64,000 nt of DNA from positions 248,001 to 312,000 of the forward strand of contig NADL03000664.1 in the NCBI GenBank assembly GCA_002205965.3. The letters are read 5' to 3'. Shown piece by piece: positions 11,967 to 21,917 of this stretch (positions within the stretch are counted from its first letter, which is position 1; each line of letters starts with the position of its first letter). Position numbers and translations under genes: made by a program. Source of the DNA: Kappaphycus alvarezii. Its lineage: Eukaryota > Rhodophyta > Florideophyceae > Gigartinales > Solieriaceae. The notes under the pieces are model-generated. The model worked only from the letters and a program-made list of their open reading frames with translations. It was not told where the DNA came from and did no database searches.

Positions 11967-12966
11967 CTAACAATGCGTGTGATCTCCTCGCTTAACCATT
12001 ACCTCAACAGAACGCCTTTTCATAGATGAAACCAAGTTTTTCCGAAGTGGCAGCGGTGTTTCCCTCCAGCAACCCAAAACACAATCCTTTAGGTCAGCAA
12101 CGGTTGAAAACTGACGCCTATTGGCGTAAACCTTCCTCGCGAGGACGCTCCAAAGGTTTTCAATTAGGTTCAGATCAGGAAAGCTTGCCGACCACTTCAT
12201 CAAACGTATCCCTTGTTCCTTAAACCAATCCATTGACCTCTTACTCACATGAATCGTGGGCGTTGTCTTGCTTTAATATCCGTGTAATTGGCATGCAATC
12301 GTCTGCTTTTGGTAGTAAAGCATCTTCCATTACCATTACGTAGCTATCTGAAGTTCGAAGCCCTGACAATACTTGCTAATCCCAAATAAAATCACTTGAA
12401 AAAGCCCCCACACCATACGACCTGCTCCACCTTGCTGGCGACGAGAAAACAGCTCAGTATCCTTCCTTTAACCATTCCAATAGCTGCGTATTCTATCGGG
12501 CCCATCTAAACTGAACCTCTCCTTATCCGAAAATACCACACGGGACCATTTATTCGAGTCCCATGTGACATGTTCCTGCGCCCAATCCATTCGAGCTAGT
12601 TTGTGGGATCTAGTGAGAGGCGGAGCCGTGTGTACCTTTTTGAAACGCAGATTAGCGTTGCTGCCTAGATAGTACCGAGTCCTGGAGACCGAGAGGTCTA
12701 AGTTGAGCTCGTCTTGAATCTCCCTAGCTGTTTTGTCCCAACTTCCAGCCGCCCCGAACCAGCCTTCATTCCGCTTTCTCGGAAAACTTTCGAGGCCTAC
12801 TAGATCTTGTAGCCTCCCCATAAATTTGAGGATCGTCCAGGAAACTTTTGACTGCATCTCGGCTCCTGTCAACGTTATTGGCAATCTGCGAAATGTTGAG
12901 ACCTTCTTCTTTGTAGGCGATAATTTTTCCGCGCTCCAACTCGGAAGGATGTGTTCCCCTTGGCAT
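11967..12966 (-). pseudogene. Tc1/mariner transposase (frameshifted)
   Basis: Read on the minus strand: 12766-12966 gives the N-terminal helix-turn-helix (ELERGKIIAYKEEGLNISQI). Then 12468-12884 gives the second DNA-binding part, 'RMDWAQEHVTWDSNKWSRVV', and 'FSDKERFSLDGPD' with a catalytic Asp. The 12248-12470 stretch is broken. Finally 11967-12248 gives 'SFPDLNLIENLWSVLARKVY', with the final catalytic Asp/Glu block, and the usual C terminus (SSMKRRSVEVMVKRGDHTHC). Total length is that of the family, about 340 codons. Frame changes occur near 12780-12870 and in 12250-12470, so it would not be made as written. Confidence 0.85.
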
Positions 12967-13069
12967 GTTTCAGTGCTAGTTGAATGAAGGGCCTCTAGAA
13001 GATAGGAGCTACGCCGGAATCGGTCTTATATCCTCTGTGTCTTGTCGTTGTGGAAGATTTTGTGAAAAT

Positions 13070-13250
13070 GTCGAATACTTTCAGGCGGGGTCGATTTTCT
13101 TGGTATTCTTTGATTGGTCTGTTTTGATTTGAGTATAACTAAATATCTTTCCATGCGGGTTTTTAGTACCACTGATTTCAAATATTCGATTTTTTATTTT
13201 ATTTAGATATATAGAAATTGTAGGGTGTCGTATACTTTCAAGCGGCAGTG
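13070..13250 (-). repeat. Right IR/DR end of Tc1 element
   Basis: Inner repeat at 13070-13090 (GTCGAATACTTTCAGGCGGG) and outer repeat at 13225-13250, both inverted relative to the left end. The gap between inner and outer copies (about 135-155 bp) is similar to that at the left end. Confidence 0.8.
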
Positions 13251-13257
13251 TACATAC

Positions 13258-13335
13258 AGTAGTGTACAATAGCAGGACAGTACAGTACAGTACAGTACAG
13301 TACAACAAATGAGTAATACAGAACAGTAAGTTACG
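13258..13335. repeat. TACAG microsatellite
   Basis: About five head-to-tail copies of ACAGT/TACAG (13273-13302) within a longer GTACAGTA-rich stretch. It separates the Tc1 element from the thioredoxin gene. Confidence 0.85.
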
Positions 13336-13599
13336 GTACAGCACCGATTAACGCACTGTAATGTTTCACAAACCGTCGCCATAGTGAGCGCCCCCCAAAA
13401 CATCCCCGACCCACATTCACAACGCCAACACGTGTCCACCTTAACACGCAATGCAATTTCGCGATGCAATGGTCGTAATCTCGAACCCCAAACCTACATG
13501 TCCCATACCCCTCTGCCCCCAAAATCACGGCGACAAAAAACCGCACCCGCAACCCGCAGTCCCCCCCCCTCCTCACCACCGCCGTATCACCCAACGCCC

Positions 13600-14427
13600 A
13601 TGGCATTCATCACATCCCCTCCCTCTCACGCGACATCCATCCCGCCACAGTCTGATCTCTCCCCATCGACGCCCGGTCCCCAAATCACGTTGTACTCCAT
13701 GCGCACTAGCCAAGGCGCGGCAAGTCACAGCGGATGAACTGGAGGTCAAGTTGCAGTCATGTGAGCGACCGGTACTTCTGGATGCGTTTGCGAGTACGTT
13801 GAATGGAGGACCATTTTGCATGTGCGGTTAAAGCGTGGTGTAGTGATTGAGTGAGGGGTGTGGTTGTGGGATGTGCGCTGACTTTGGGTGGATGTGTGTG
13901 GTTGTTGTTTGTGTTTGGTTGTTTGTTGTGGGGGTGGGTGTGTGTAGCGTGGTGTGGGCCGTGCCAGTTTTTGATTCCGCATTTGGACGCTGTGGCGGAT
14001 AAGTATGGTGATCGGTTGGACGTTTTGAAGTTGGATACGGAGGAGTTTCCGGACCTATCTAGCGCGCTTATGATTCGAGGGTATGTTTTTTTGCGGTGGG
14101 TCGGGAGGTTGTAGGGTGTGTCATTTTTGGGGTGGGGGGATTGTGGGTGTGTTACGGCTTGGCTCTGACTTTTTTTTTGGTTTTGAATGTGAGTGCGGCT
14201 TTTTTTTTGAAATGTGTGCTTGTATTGTGATGTTTGTGGACAGGTTGCCAACTTTGTTTTTCATAAAGGATGGGAAGCTTCGTTATCGAATGGAGGGTGC
14301 TGTGAATGCGGAGCAGTTGGATATGCTGGTGGATTATTTGCTGTTGATGGCCGCCGCCGGTTGGAAGCGATTTTACCCCGAAAGAAGCAAAAGATTGTCA
14401 GTAGCACGCGCTTTGTTACTCTTTTGA
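13600..14427 (+). CDS. Thioredoxin, y-type-like, probably plastid
   Basis: A dithiol oxidoreductase that reduces disulfides in target proteins. Three exons are inferred: to 13793, 13948-14080 and 14244-14427, with GT-AG introns of 154 and 163 nt; CTGAC-like branch sites are visible. Splicing at phase 1 rebuilds 'DAFATWCGPCQFLIP', with the redox WCGPC motif. The rest runs 'LDVLKLDTEEFPDL', then 'RGLPTLFFIKDGKLRYRMEG' with the conserved cis-Pro, and 'AVNAEQL'. Among plant types this most resembles Trx y. The N terminus is uncertain. A start at 13600 gives a Ser/Pro-rich, transit-like peptide (MAFITSPPSHATSIPPQ) but needs one frameshift at about 13680-13730 to join 'VTADELEVKLQSCERPVLLD'; a longer frame from 13451 joins directly but looks unlike a presequence. 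About 25 extra residues follow the fold. Confidence 0.85.
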
Positions 14428-14429
14428 AT

Positions 14430-15270
14430 TGTAAAAAACCTCTCTCTCCTTTTATCTGCGGATGGTGAATGATATTGCAAGCTGTGCGCAGTGGAAAACA
14501 AGCGTTCGATGCATGCGTGAAAAAAGAGGTTTCCTGGGGCCATTTAGATGCGTGACGATTTGACACGATCCTATGAGTGAGATGCTCTCGTTGCCCTAAT
14601 CGTCGTCACACGACAGTACTTTGGGTCTGCTGCAACAACGTGGCGGTAATCAGCATGCCATCGCACGAAAAACTCCGACTGATTTAAGGGTCGTCGCTCG
14701 TGTGTGGATCCCGTGCAGGGGATGTGCGGCGGCGTAATGGATGCTGTGGTTTGTCCCCTTGATTGGTTTCCAATGTGGTAGCGACTGAGGGACAGGTTGC
14801 GAGCGGGTCGAGTCAGTGGAATTCAGATCTGCGGTATGGGAATAATGGTTCACAGTAACGGATATGTTTCATTGCTGTACCCAATTGACCTGAAGCGCTA
14901 CAGCACCGTACTGATAACTACTGTACATATGCAGATACTGTACAGTACTGTACTGTACAGTACGTACGCCCCCCGTACGTAGCAGTGCCTCGTTCATTTT
15001 ATGATGTCAACACGACACAGTTATACAAATTTTCTGCAGTGCAGAGCAAGTCTTCAGAGTCACTGTGACCACGACAATGATTCGAACCATCCATATGCTT
15101 CAACGGGATCAACAAAAGTTGCCTACAATCCACCCTTCCTGCCATCGAAGAGGAACACCAGCGTAACCGTCGGGAGTCTCACGACCAACTCACTTTGCAA
15201 CAATCTCGCGCCTCCTGTATCCACTCCAACCTCTTTATTCCATCACTTCCAGAGGGTTACCATTGCCCTG
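14430..15270. other. Intergenic, with GTAC palindromic tract
   Basis: Separates thioredoxin from UBA5. Around 14925-14967 there is a self-complementary TACTGTACAGTAC tract. Otherwise only short frames are seen. The UBA5 promoter is presumably in 14970-15270, but no element can be named. Confidence 0.5.
14925..14967. repeat. TACTGTACAGTAC palindromic repeat
   Basis: Tandem self-complementary units of TACTGTACAG between two host genes, like those at 13.26 and 22.42 kb. Confidence 0.8.
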
Positions 15271-15272
15271 CA

Positions 15273-16689
15273 ATGGATCAATTTGTTAAAGACGTACATC
15301 GCTTACTGCATAAATACCCCGACATACACTTGAAGCAAGTAAGTATCGCTTGCTTCTCCCCGTCCTCGGCAAAGTGCTCTGTACTCGGCTAGTGAAAACG
15401 TAACTACCCACAAGCATTCCCTCGCCATTCAATACTAACCTACTAACCCTCCCATTCCTCCTCCGCACCCCAACCCACCAGAAACAAGCCATCCTCACTG
15501 CGCTACAGTCCGCATGTCAAGGCGCCGACCCCCCTACCGCAAAACCGAGCCTCCCGTAGGCCCATGGCGCAAATGAGCGCCGAGGTGGTGTCCGATAACC
15601 CCTACTCTCGTTTAATGGCGCTCAAACGCATGGGAATCGTCGACAATTACGAGACCATTCGCACATTAACTGTGGCTGTCGTCGGCGTCGGTGGTGTAGG
15701 ATCAGTGGCTGCGGAAATGCTCACACGTTGTGGTATCGGCAAGCTAATCCTCTTTGATTATGACAAGGTGGAATTGGCAAACATGAATCGCTGTTCTTTC
15801 GTCCCGAGCAATCAGGAAAAAGCAAGGTGGCAGCGGCGTGTGACACTTTGAGGGGTATTACCCCGGATGTCGTGTTCGAGGCTCATAACTATGATATTAC
15901 TTCAATCGATAACTTTGACCACTTTCTTGACCGCTTATCCAACGGAGCCCTGCGCAATGACGCGCCAGTCGATCTTGTGCTTTCCTGTGTTGACAATTTC
16001 GCCGCCAGAAACGCAATCAACTCAGCGTGTAATGAGCTTGGTCAAAAGTGGATTGAGAGCGGCGTAAGTGAGGATGCTGTGTCGGGACACATTCAGCTCA
16101 TAATTCCGGGGCGTCTTGCATGTTTTGCGTGTGCGCCGCCGCTCGTCGTCGCATCGGGAATGGACGAGCGCACTCTGAAGAGGGATGGTGTTTGTGCCGC
16201 CTCGCTGCCCACACCATGGCCATCGTCGCAGGTATGTTGGTACAAGCCGCCTCAAGTTGCTGTAGGGTTTGGTGAGGTGACAGATTATCTTGGGTATTCA
16301 GCGATGAAGGATTTCTTTCCTTCGATGTCATTGAAGCCGAATCCCGCATGCGACAATACGTGGTGTATACGACGGCAGCAAGAGGAAAACGAGCGAGCAG
16401 AGAAAGAAGCAGGGAATGTGGCAAATAACGGCGTAGATCAGGGGGAAGAAGAGGAGGAATTGCATCCAGATAACGAATGGGGCATTTCGCTTGAGGAAGA
16501 TGGCAGCGAAATAGTAGCCGGGACGCAACCTGATAACTTACGAGTGCAGACAGTAACCAGAAATAAGGTCGTGGAGGGTCTTAATTTTGCTATGACGCAG
16601 GCAAACCCCCCGCCCTTGAAGAAGAAGCGACTGTCAAGGATAGTGGAGCAGATCTTGACGACCTTGTGTCTCAGCTTCGGGGCCTTTGA
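15273..16689 (+). CDS. UBA5: UBA5, E1-activating enzyme for UFM1
   Basis: Activates the ubiquitin-like protein UFM1 with ATP and holds it as a thioester before passing it to UFC1. Visible: the family start '[20 protein letters not shown]'; nucleotide loop 'VGVGGVGS'; '[12 protein letters not shown]'; '[11 protein letters not shown]'; zinc Cys pairs in 'CFACAP' and 'NPACDNTWC'; catalytic Cys in '[11 protein letters not shown]'; C-terminal UFM1/ATG8-binding motif 'DNEWGISL'; and an acidic end '[18 protein letters not shown]'. A 5' exon (15273-15338, helical N terminus) precedes a 143-nt intron (15339-15481) with two TACTAAC branch motifs. Five single-base losses are implied in the core (about 15820; three within 16211-16264; the C run at 16606-16611), plus a frame change near 15557. 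The conserved residues are intact, which favours assembly errors over decay. Starts at 15564 or 15573 are alternatives. Confidence 0.9.
15339..15481 (+). other. Intron in the 5' part of UBA5
   Basis: GTAAGT donor, CAG acceptor, pyrimidine-rich body and two TACTAAC motifs (15433-15439 and 15441-15447) about 35-45 nt before the acceptor. It joins 'HLKQ' to '[13 protein letters not shown]' in phase 0. Confidence 0.7.
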
Positions 16690-16991
16690 TTTAGTACTCA
16701 CTCAAGTTGTCAATAAGGCAATCTAATTTCACAAACAACGAAATCCTAAATACATCGCTATTTGGCCGGTATTTCCATTATTGTTCTTCAAGTAACACAC
16801 CATGAGCCGCCGCGACAGGATGATCGCGACTCTGGATGCCGAATGTGAAGCCTATGGATGTAACCAGCACGTGAGTGACACGGCTCCTGTAATTTCTATA
16901 GCGCCTCTTGAGTTACGTCCTCTGAAGAATGCAGACGCTGGTATCAGCAAGGAGAACCGAGGCAGGGAGGAATTGCTCGGAATTAATGCCC
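16690..16991. other. Convergent intergenic region UBA5/COQ2
   Basis: Only about 300 bp lies between the two stop codons, so the 3' ends of the transcripts may overlap. A 75-codon plus frame at 16802-17029 starts MSRRDRMIATLDAECEAYG and runs antisense into the end of COQ2; it has no recognisable domain and is not called a gene. Confidence 0.5.
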
Positions 16992-18110
16992 CTAGAACAA
17001 TCGTCCTGCGACTAAAGCCGCCCAGGTAATTGCACCTGTTACCTGATTACTGACGAATGCCCGTTGACATTGCTCCGGATCGGAAAGGTCAGTTGTATAA
17101 ATCTGATTTCCTAGGTGAATAGTGGAGGCGGTGATTCCCATAAAGTATGGTAATGACAAGTCTGCTGCCAGGCCCGCACCTGTCAAAAACGCGAGTTTTG
17201 CAGCGGTAAGCCCTACAAGTATGGGCTTGGTGTCCTGTCCGAGCGCGAGGGCAGTCGTTCCTACCCCAAGAATCTTGTCGTCTTCCTTGTCTTGGTGGGC
17301 ATATATTGTATCATACACCATCGTCCAGCACCATCCCGCACCGTACAAGAGTACCGCCGGCAGACCGATCGTGCCATTGGCGGCAGTGTAACCCATCAAT
17401 GCTCCCCAATTAAAGGTTAGGCCAAGGAATGCTTGCGGGTAGGCCGTTACCCTCTTGGCAAAAGGGTAGTAAAGAACAGGGAGCACAGAGAGGGTACCAA
17501 CAAGGAAAGTGGCAGTGTTTAGTTGCGTTAGCACCCAAAGAGCGCCGGACAGCTGAGCGCCCAGGAATATAAAGGCTGATGTGGAGGATATCTCCCCGGC
17601 TGCAATGGGGCGTGACATTGTTCGCTTCACCCTCTTGTCAATGTCAGCATCAAAGATATCATTAATGGTGCATCCTGCACCACGCATGAGTACGGCTCCG
17701 CCATAGAAGAGAGTTGTCAAGGTGAGAAAATCAGCTGTCGTGGATGACGCTGCGGTGATCCCCCAGGCGCCGGGCAGGAAGAGTAAGTTGTGTCCGATCG
17801 GTTTGTCAAGTCGCATCAACCTGCCGTATGAGGTATCCGCGACCCGATCGTAAATGGAACTAAATCTGCTCCGGGCGATATTCAGCTGATTGATTACGTT
17901 GCTGACCTTGGAAGTAAACTCACTGATCGGCGTTGGTTTTCGAGCTTCGTCCTGCTTTGATTTCAAGGAGCTTCCATTCGCGGAAAATGATACGCCACGG
18001 CGAGCAAAGTCTGAAAAGTTGTCGTAGGTCCCTCCTCGTCGCCATGTGAGGACTCTGGGAACCACCTCGGTCTGAACACGGATGCGAAGAGATGCTGATT
18101 TCGAAAGCAC
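16992..18110 (-). CDS. COQ2: 4-hydroxybenzoate polyprenyltransferase, mitochondrial
   Basis: Attaches the polyprenyl tail to 4-hydroxybenzoate in ubiquinone synthesis, in the inner mitochondrial membrane. The 372-residue protein is intact and unspliced. Residues 1 to about 45 are basic and Ser/Arg-rich, as in a mitochondrial presequence. The UbiA domain starts near residue 95 (GRLMRLDKPIGHNLLFLPG). The first Asp-rich motif 'NDIFDADID' is at 150-158 and the second, 'YDTIYAHQDKEDD', at 266-278; these bind the Mg-pyrophosphate of the donor. 'RPIAAGEIS' and 'LGLTFNWGALMGY' are strongly conserved with animal and fungal COQ2. Several hydrophobic helices fill residues 105-370. It is transcribed towards UBA5. 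In contrast to its neighbours it has no frameshift. Confidence 0.96.
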   Translation of the reverse strand: MLSKSASLRIRVQTEVVPRVLTWRRGGTYDNFSDFARRGVSFSANGSSLKSKQDEARKPTPISEFTSKVSNVINQLNIARSRFSSIYDRVADTSYGRLMRLDKPIGHNLLFLPGAWGITAASSTTADFLTLTTLFYGGAVLMRGAGCTINDIFDADIDKRVKRTMSRPIAAGEISSTSAFIFLGAQLSGALWVLTQLNTATFLVGTLSVLPVLYYPFAKRVTAYPQAFLGLTFNWGALMGYTAANGTIGLPAVLLYGAGWCWTMVYDTIYAHQDKEDDKILGVGTTALALGQDTKPILVGLTAAKLAFLTGAGLAADLSLPYFMGITASTIHLGNQIYTTDLSDPEQCQRAFVSNQVTGAITWAALVAGRLF

Positions 18111-18678
18111 AGTTTGCGGCGAGCATTCCCATCAGGGTAACCACGTGACAATGACATCCTGCTGGATTCAGCAACTTTCAAGTGGTCCGAATCTTGATCC
18201 GAGAAGGATTTGATTACCTATGGGCCACAGGCCATGGAATGATTTTGTCAAGACCTGGCAAAAAGACGTGGATCCAAGTGCTCTAAACAGTAACTTGCTC
18301 GTTAATGAAAGTGAGACAGATTCTGGCTTGCAGGTTTTCTCAGAACCAGCAAAAGCAATTAGGTCCCGCTGATATCCACCTGATCTCACACATTACTCCC
18401 TGATGGAACATCGTCCTTCCGCTCAAAGCGTGAACAATCGAAATAATTAAATCACGGATTTTGACGTGGGTGCTCCACACTCGCATTATCGCTTCCTCGA
18501 ATCAATGAGGAGCTCTAAAAATACACATTCCTTTTTATTTTCATTCAGAGAACACTCTACGTACCGAGTGATATTCCTCTGTCAGAGAGAACAGGTCAAA
18601 ACAAATGCACGCCGCACAAACATCCCTCACTACCAAACACTGTGCTAGCTTAATGGGAGAGGGGGTGGCGGACAATGG
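18111..18678. other. Intergenic, COQ2 promoter side
   Basis: Holds the presumed COQ2 promoter and the 3' flank of the FAS1-Hint gene. Short frames only; nothing recognisable. Confidence 0.5.
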
Positions 18679-21600
18679 TCAATACTGACGGCTACCGCTA
18701 GGCAACATCCTCGCGATGTTGTCCGCTCCTTGGTAAAAGAGCCTGCCCAGAGGCTCCTTCACAGAAGTCATTCTGACGAAAAGTCTAACCGGAGCCAACA
18801 TGGCATGGGCAAAGCGGGGATGTAAGGCGGTTGATAACCGGAAACACGAACGCCGTCAACCATCATGTCCCCATGCATAGTGTGTGGAGCGTACAGTCCC
18901 GACATTTTAACCAATTCAGTCTTCACCACTACAGAATTTCCATCGGTAGTCTCCAAAACGTCTCCCACTCGAACGGCTTTGGCGGACGTAAGTCTCCCAT
19001 TGGCGTAGAGGTAATGGCTTGGTGTAAGTGTGACCTGATGACCAGACCTTGTCGTAATACGTGCGAACGGCCGAATCACGTCTGCTTGTTTATGTGTGAA
19101 AAGGAAGACAGGGCTCGTTATCCCATCTCCTACGTGCACATTCAGACCTGCCTCAAGGTCGCGCATATGAATGGGCGCCCCATTCGCAAGCTGGAGTCGG
19201 GCCGTGGACGGAAAGCAGACAGGGTCATCATCGTCATCGTCATCATCGTCATCCCATCGCTTGCAGCCGTAGCACTGGGGATGTCTCTGCAGTGGGCATC
19301 ATAGTACTCTCCGGCGATACCTCTGAAGTAGGCATGCTAGTTGCCTCAGGGTTACCTCTGCAGTATCGCAGGGGATGGATCTGTAACGTCCATTTCCATA
19401 AGTCCATGACTGCGGCCCTTCCGGCATCAAGGGTAAAGGGTACTAGTACGCCTTCCATCACACTAACAAATCCTGTTCCAGTGACGAAACTTGCAACCAG
19501 TGGGGTGTCCTCTGTTCGTCGGCATCCTGCACAGCTCCCTCCACGATGTTATCGCTCGCGAATCCTTCTCTTGAAAACAAAGTTTGCTGGGGTCCCGCAC
19601 CCACAAGCTCGTCAAAGTGAGCTCGTCGTGTTCAGAACATGATATGTGACAATTTCTTCGAGAGACGGAACTCCCTCAAGAGAGGCCCAAACCATGCTAA
19701 GTTGACTGTAAACATTTCTGTCGCGGATCGTTTCGAGAACTGATTCCAGAGGTCCGTCTACCGAAAAATGGAGGGTATGACTTCCTCAGGAACAAGTGCT
19801 TCAACGAGCGAAACGAATGCTGTGTCATTGGGTGCAAAGACATGCAACATGGGCGAATTCGACAAGACATTCTGAAGAAGTTCGCTATCTAGAACCAAAC
19901 TGTCAAAACTCTCAAATCCCTGCGGGAGGTTACGAAAGAAACTACTGAACGCAAAGGCCTGAATACGTCATCGCTCATCTCAGTGTCCATTCCCTGGCGG
20001 GCAACCGGGATTGTAATGTCACCAGCTTCAACGGCAGCAGTGAGTTGATCGGAAGGAGAACATTGTCAATGAAGGAAACTCGTCCGTTGGTGTTTGATAT
20101 TTGGCGTCCGAGTCTCCTTGAATTGGTTGCTCTATCTTCGTCGAATATCACTCTCGGTACCCGCGTGCCTAGGCCGTCCAAACACGGTTGGAAGGGACCC
20201 CATTTCCATGATTTCCTGTTCCGGCAGGTCTCCAGCGACTATGTGATAGCTCAGCACATCTTGAATAGTTGGAATCTCCAGGTCAGTGGAACTGAGGGTA
20301 TCCCATATTTCTGCGAGTGCATCACGATAGCTCTTGTCCCAAGGTTCTCCGGGAGTCCGGGCGAAGGCGGCGGACCAACGCACGAAACGCATCATTCGTT
20401 GGGGCAAGCACCAGGACGGGTCTGGAGACTCGGCGGAATCCAGGAGCGGGGTGTCCACCAGGAGGCGACAAGAACAGAGGCATCTTGCCATGCTAACAGC
20501 TCTTGAACCAAGGTGTATGTAGATCGACTGACTGGTCGGGAATGTTGGGTTGCAAGGCCAAGGCGAGAACGGTGCGGGGCTACACGTGGAGGAACGGTAC
20601 ACCGCCTGGAGTCAAGAGTTCCTCCAAGGCCTGTCGCGCCTCTCCTAGAGTGAGAGGCAAGAGAACGGTATCAATGACGCTTACGAATCCGTTTCGGGTA
20701 ACGAAGCTAGCTTAACTGGCTGTCCGCCGTACTGTCCGCATCCTGAACGGTCCCGTTGGATACGGTAATCTCGTCTTCGAAACTTGACTCATGAAGAGAG
20801 TCTGTTGCGGCCCAGCGCCATCCAATTCTGTAAATGAGCTTGAGGTATTGACGACATGATACGCAATGATCTCTGACAGAGAGGGGACATTGGAGACCGC
20901 CCCATACGGTAGAGAGCCTGCTTGCAAAGGCGGACAGCTCGGTACGGTTTCCAAGTGCAGCTAGACCACCGACCGGCAATATATTTGCGACAACTTCCTC
21001 GTCGCCGAGCGCTGATACAAAGTTTATGAATGCATGTCGGTGGGTGCAAAAACGTGCAACGGAGTGGAGGTCATGAGGACATCCACTAGCCTGGGTTCAT
21101 GATTACCAACTGGGTCAAGACGATCAAATCATTTCGAGACGAGACAAATTCGGCCAACGAGCGGAACGGGCTGAACAAAGGATCACCATCGTCGACGGCA
21201 CCTTGGAGCGACACTGGAAGGTCGATTTCAGCTTGAGTCAATTCTTGCGCACATCGAAAGGGAAGAGGACATTGTCAATGAAGGAAACACGGCCGTTCGA
21301 GTTTGCGATTTGGCGGCCCAATCGAGAGGAGTTGACGTTGGGTCCAAGTCGAGGATTTCCAGCGGATAGCCTTCCGTTACGATGCTGGGGCCGAGAAGAG
21401 AGGCGAGAGGGCTTCCGGCGACGATGTCTAGCTCGGATAGGTCCCATCGACAATGTGATAGGCGAGAACATTCGCAATTGAGGTATACCTGGAGCGGCAC
21501 CGTGAGTGTTAGCCAAATCGAATCCAAAGCGGTTACAATTTCTGAAGTTTCAGCATCATCCGGACATCCGGGTAATACTCTGGACGATGGAAAGAAAGGC

Positions 21601-21917
21601 GCGGTCCGTTGGGGCAAAGACAAGCAAAGGACTGTCAGACACGGCGGCGGCTACGAGCGCATCATCTCTGGCAACTAGGGCGAGTAGTACGGAGAGATCG
21701 GCCCAGGCAGAGAGCTCCTGGACGAGGTTGTATGTGGAAGGAATTGAATCGGCGGGTGTAGGCGGCTGGATGGAATCATCGGAGAAGACCCCCCCGCTGC
21801 TGATGTTTGGCGTAGGGTGGAATCGGATAGAGCGGAGGCGCTTACCACTGCCGGGTAAAGACAGGGTAGTGCGGTGGCGAGTATCGAGACAAGCAGGACG
21901 GCATTTTTCGGAGACAT
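18679..21917 (-). CDS. Secreted protein with four FAS1 domains and C-terminal Hint domain
   Basis: Starts with a signal peptide (MSPKNAVLLVSILATALP..). Four fasciclin domains follow, each recognised by its H1 and H2 blocks: I about 21730-21230 (LLVFAPTDRAF; ANVLAYHIVDGTYP; GRVSFIDNVL), II about 21200-20620 (LHVFAPTD; EIIAYHVVN; FVSVIDTVLLP), III about 20560-20020 (DVLSYHIVAGDLP; GRVSFIDNVLLP) and IV about 19990-19420 (MLHVFAPNDTAF; EIVTYHVLNTT). An Asp run (19230-19258) leads to a Hint domain. Its first residue is a Cys (19215-19217) in 'PVCFPSTARLQLANG', its TxxH block is 'TLTPSHYLYANG', and it closes with 'AVRVGDVL' and 'HGDMMVDGVRVSGY'. A hydrophobic tail ends in TGA at 18679. Hint domains cleave the chain at their N-terminal Cys. 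At least ten frame changes separate the parts, so it is either an error-laden assembly of a real gene or a pseudogene. Confidence 0.8.

Larger units (their letters stand above)
11719..13250 (-). mobile_element. Tc1-type DNA transposon with IR/DR ends
   Basis: A 1.53-kb unit is bounded by 26-bp inverted repeats (11719-11744 and 13225-13250) that match at all but one position. Each shares the core CTGAAAGTATACGACAC or its complement. A second copy of the core lies about 170 bp inside each end (11894-11917 on the left, 13070-13090 on the right, the latter with one or two changes). This is the IR/DR arrangement of one branch of Tc1-like elements, where transposase binds two direct repeats in each end. 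A TA dinucleotide follows the right end; the matching left dinucleotide reads CA, probably a mutation. One transposase gene lies inside on the minus strand. Confidence 0.85.

Noticed and set aside
13757..14251. 164-codon minus ORF rich in Thr/His/Pro
   Set aside because: It is the complement of the thioredoxin exons and introns; the splice-supported plus gene explains the region.
16802..17029. 75-codon plus ORF between UBA5 and COQ2
   Set aside because: It overlaps the COQ2 3' coding end in antisense, has no recognisable domain, and the interval is simply the convergent intergenic gap.
19200..21917. Idea that the FAS1 pieces are separate exons joined by introns
   Set aside because: The frame changes fall inside conserved FAS1 blocks within a few bases, without GT-AG pairs or room for introns, so indels explain them better.
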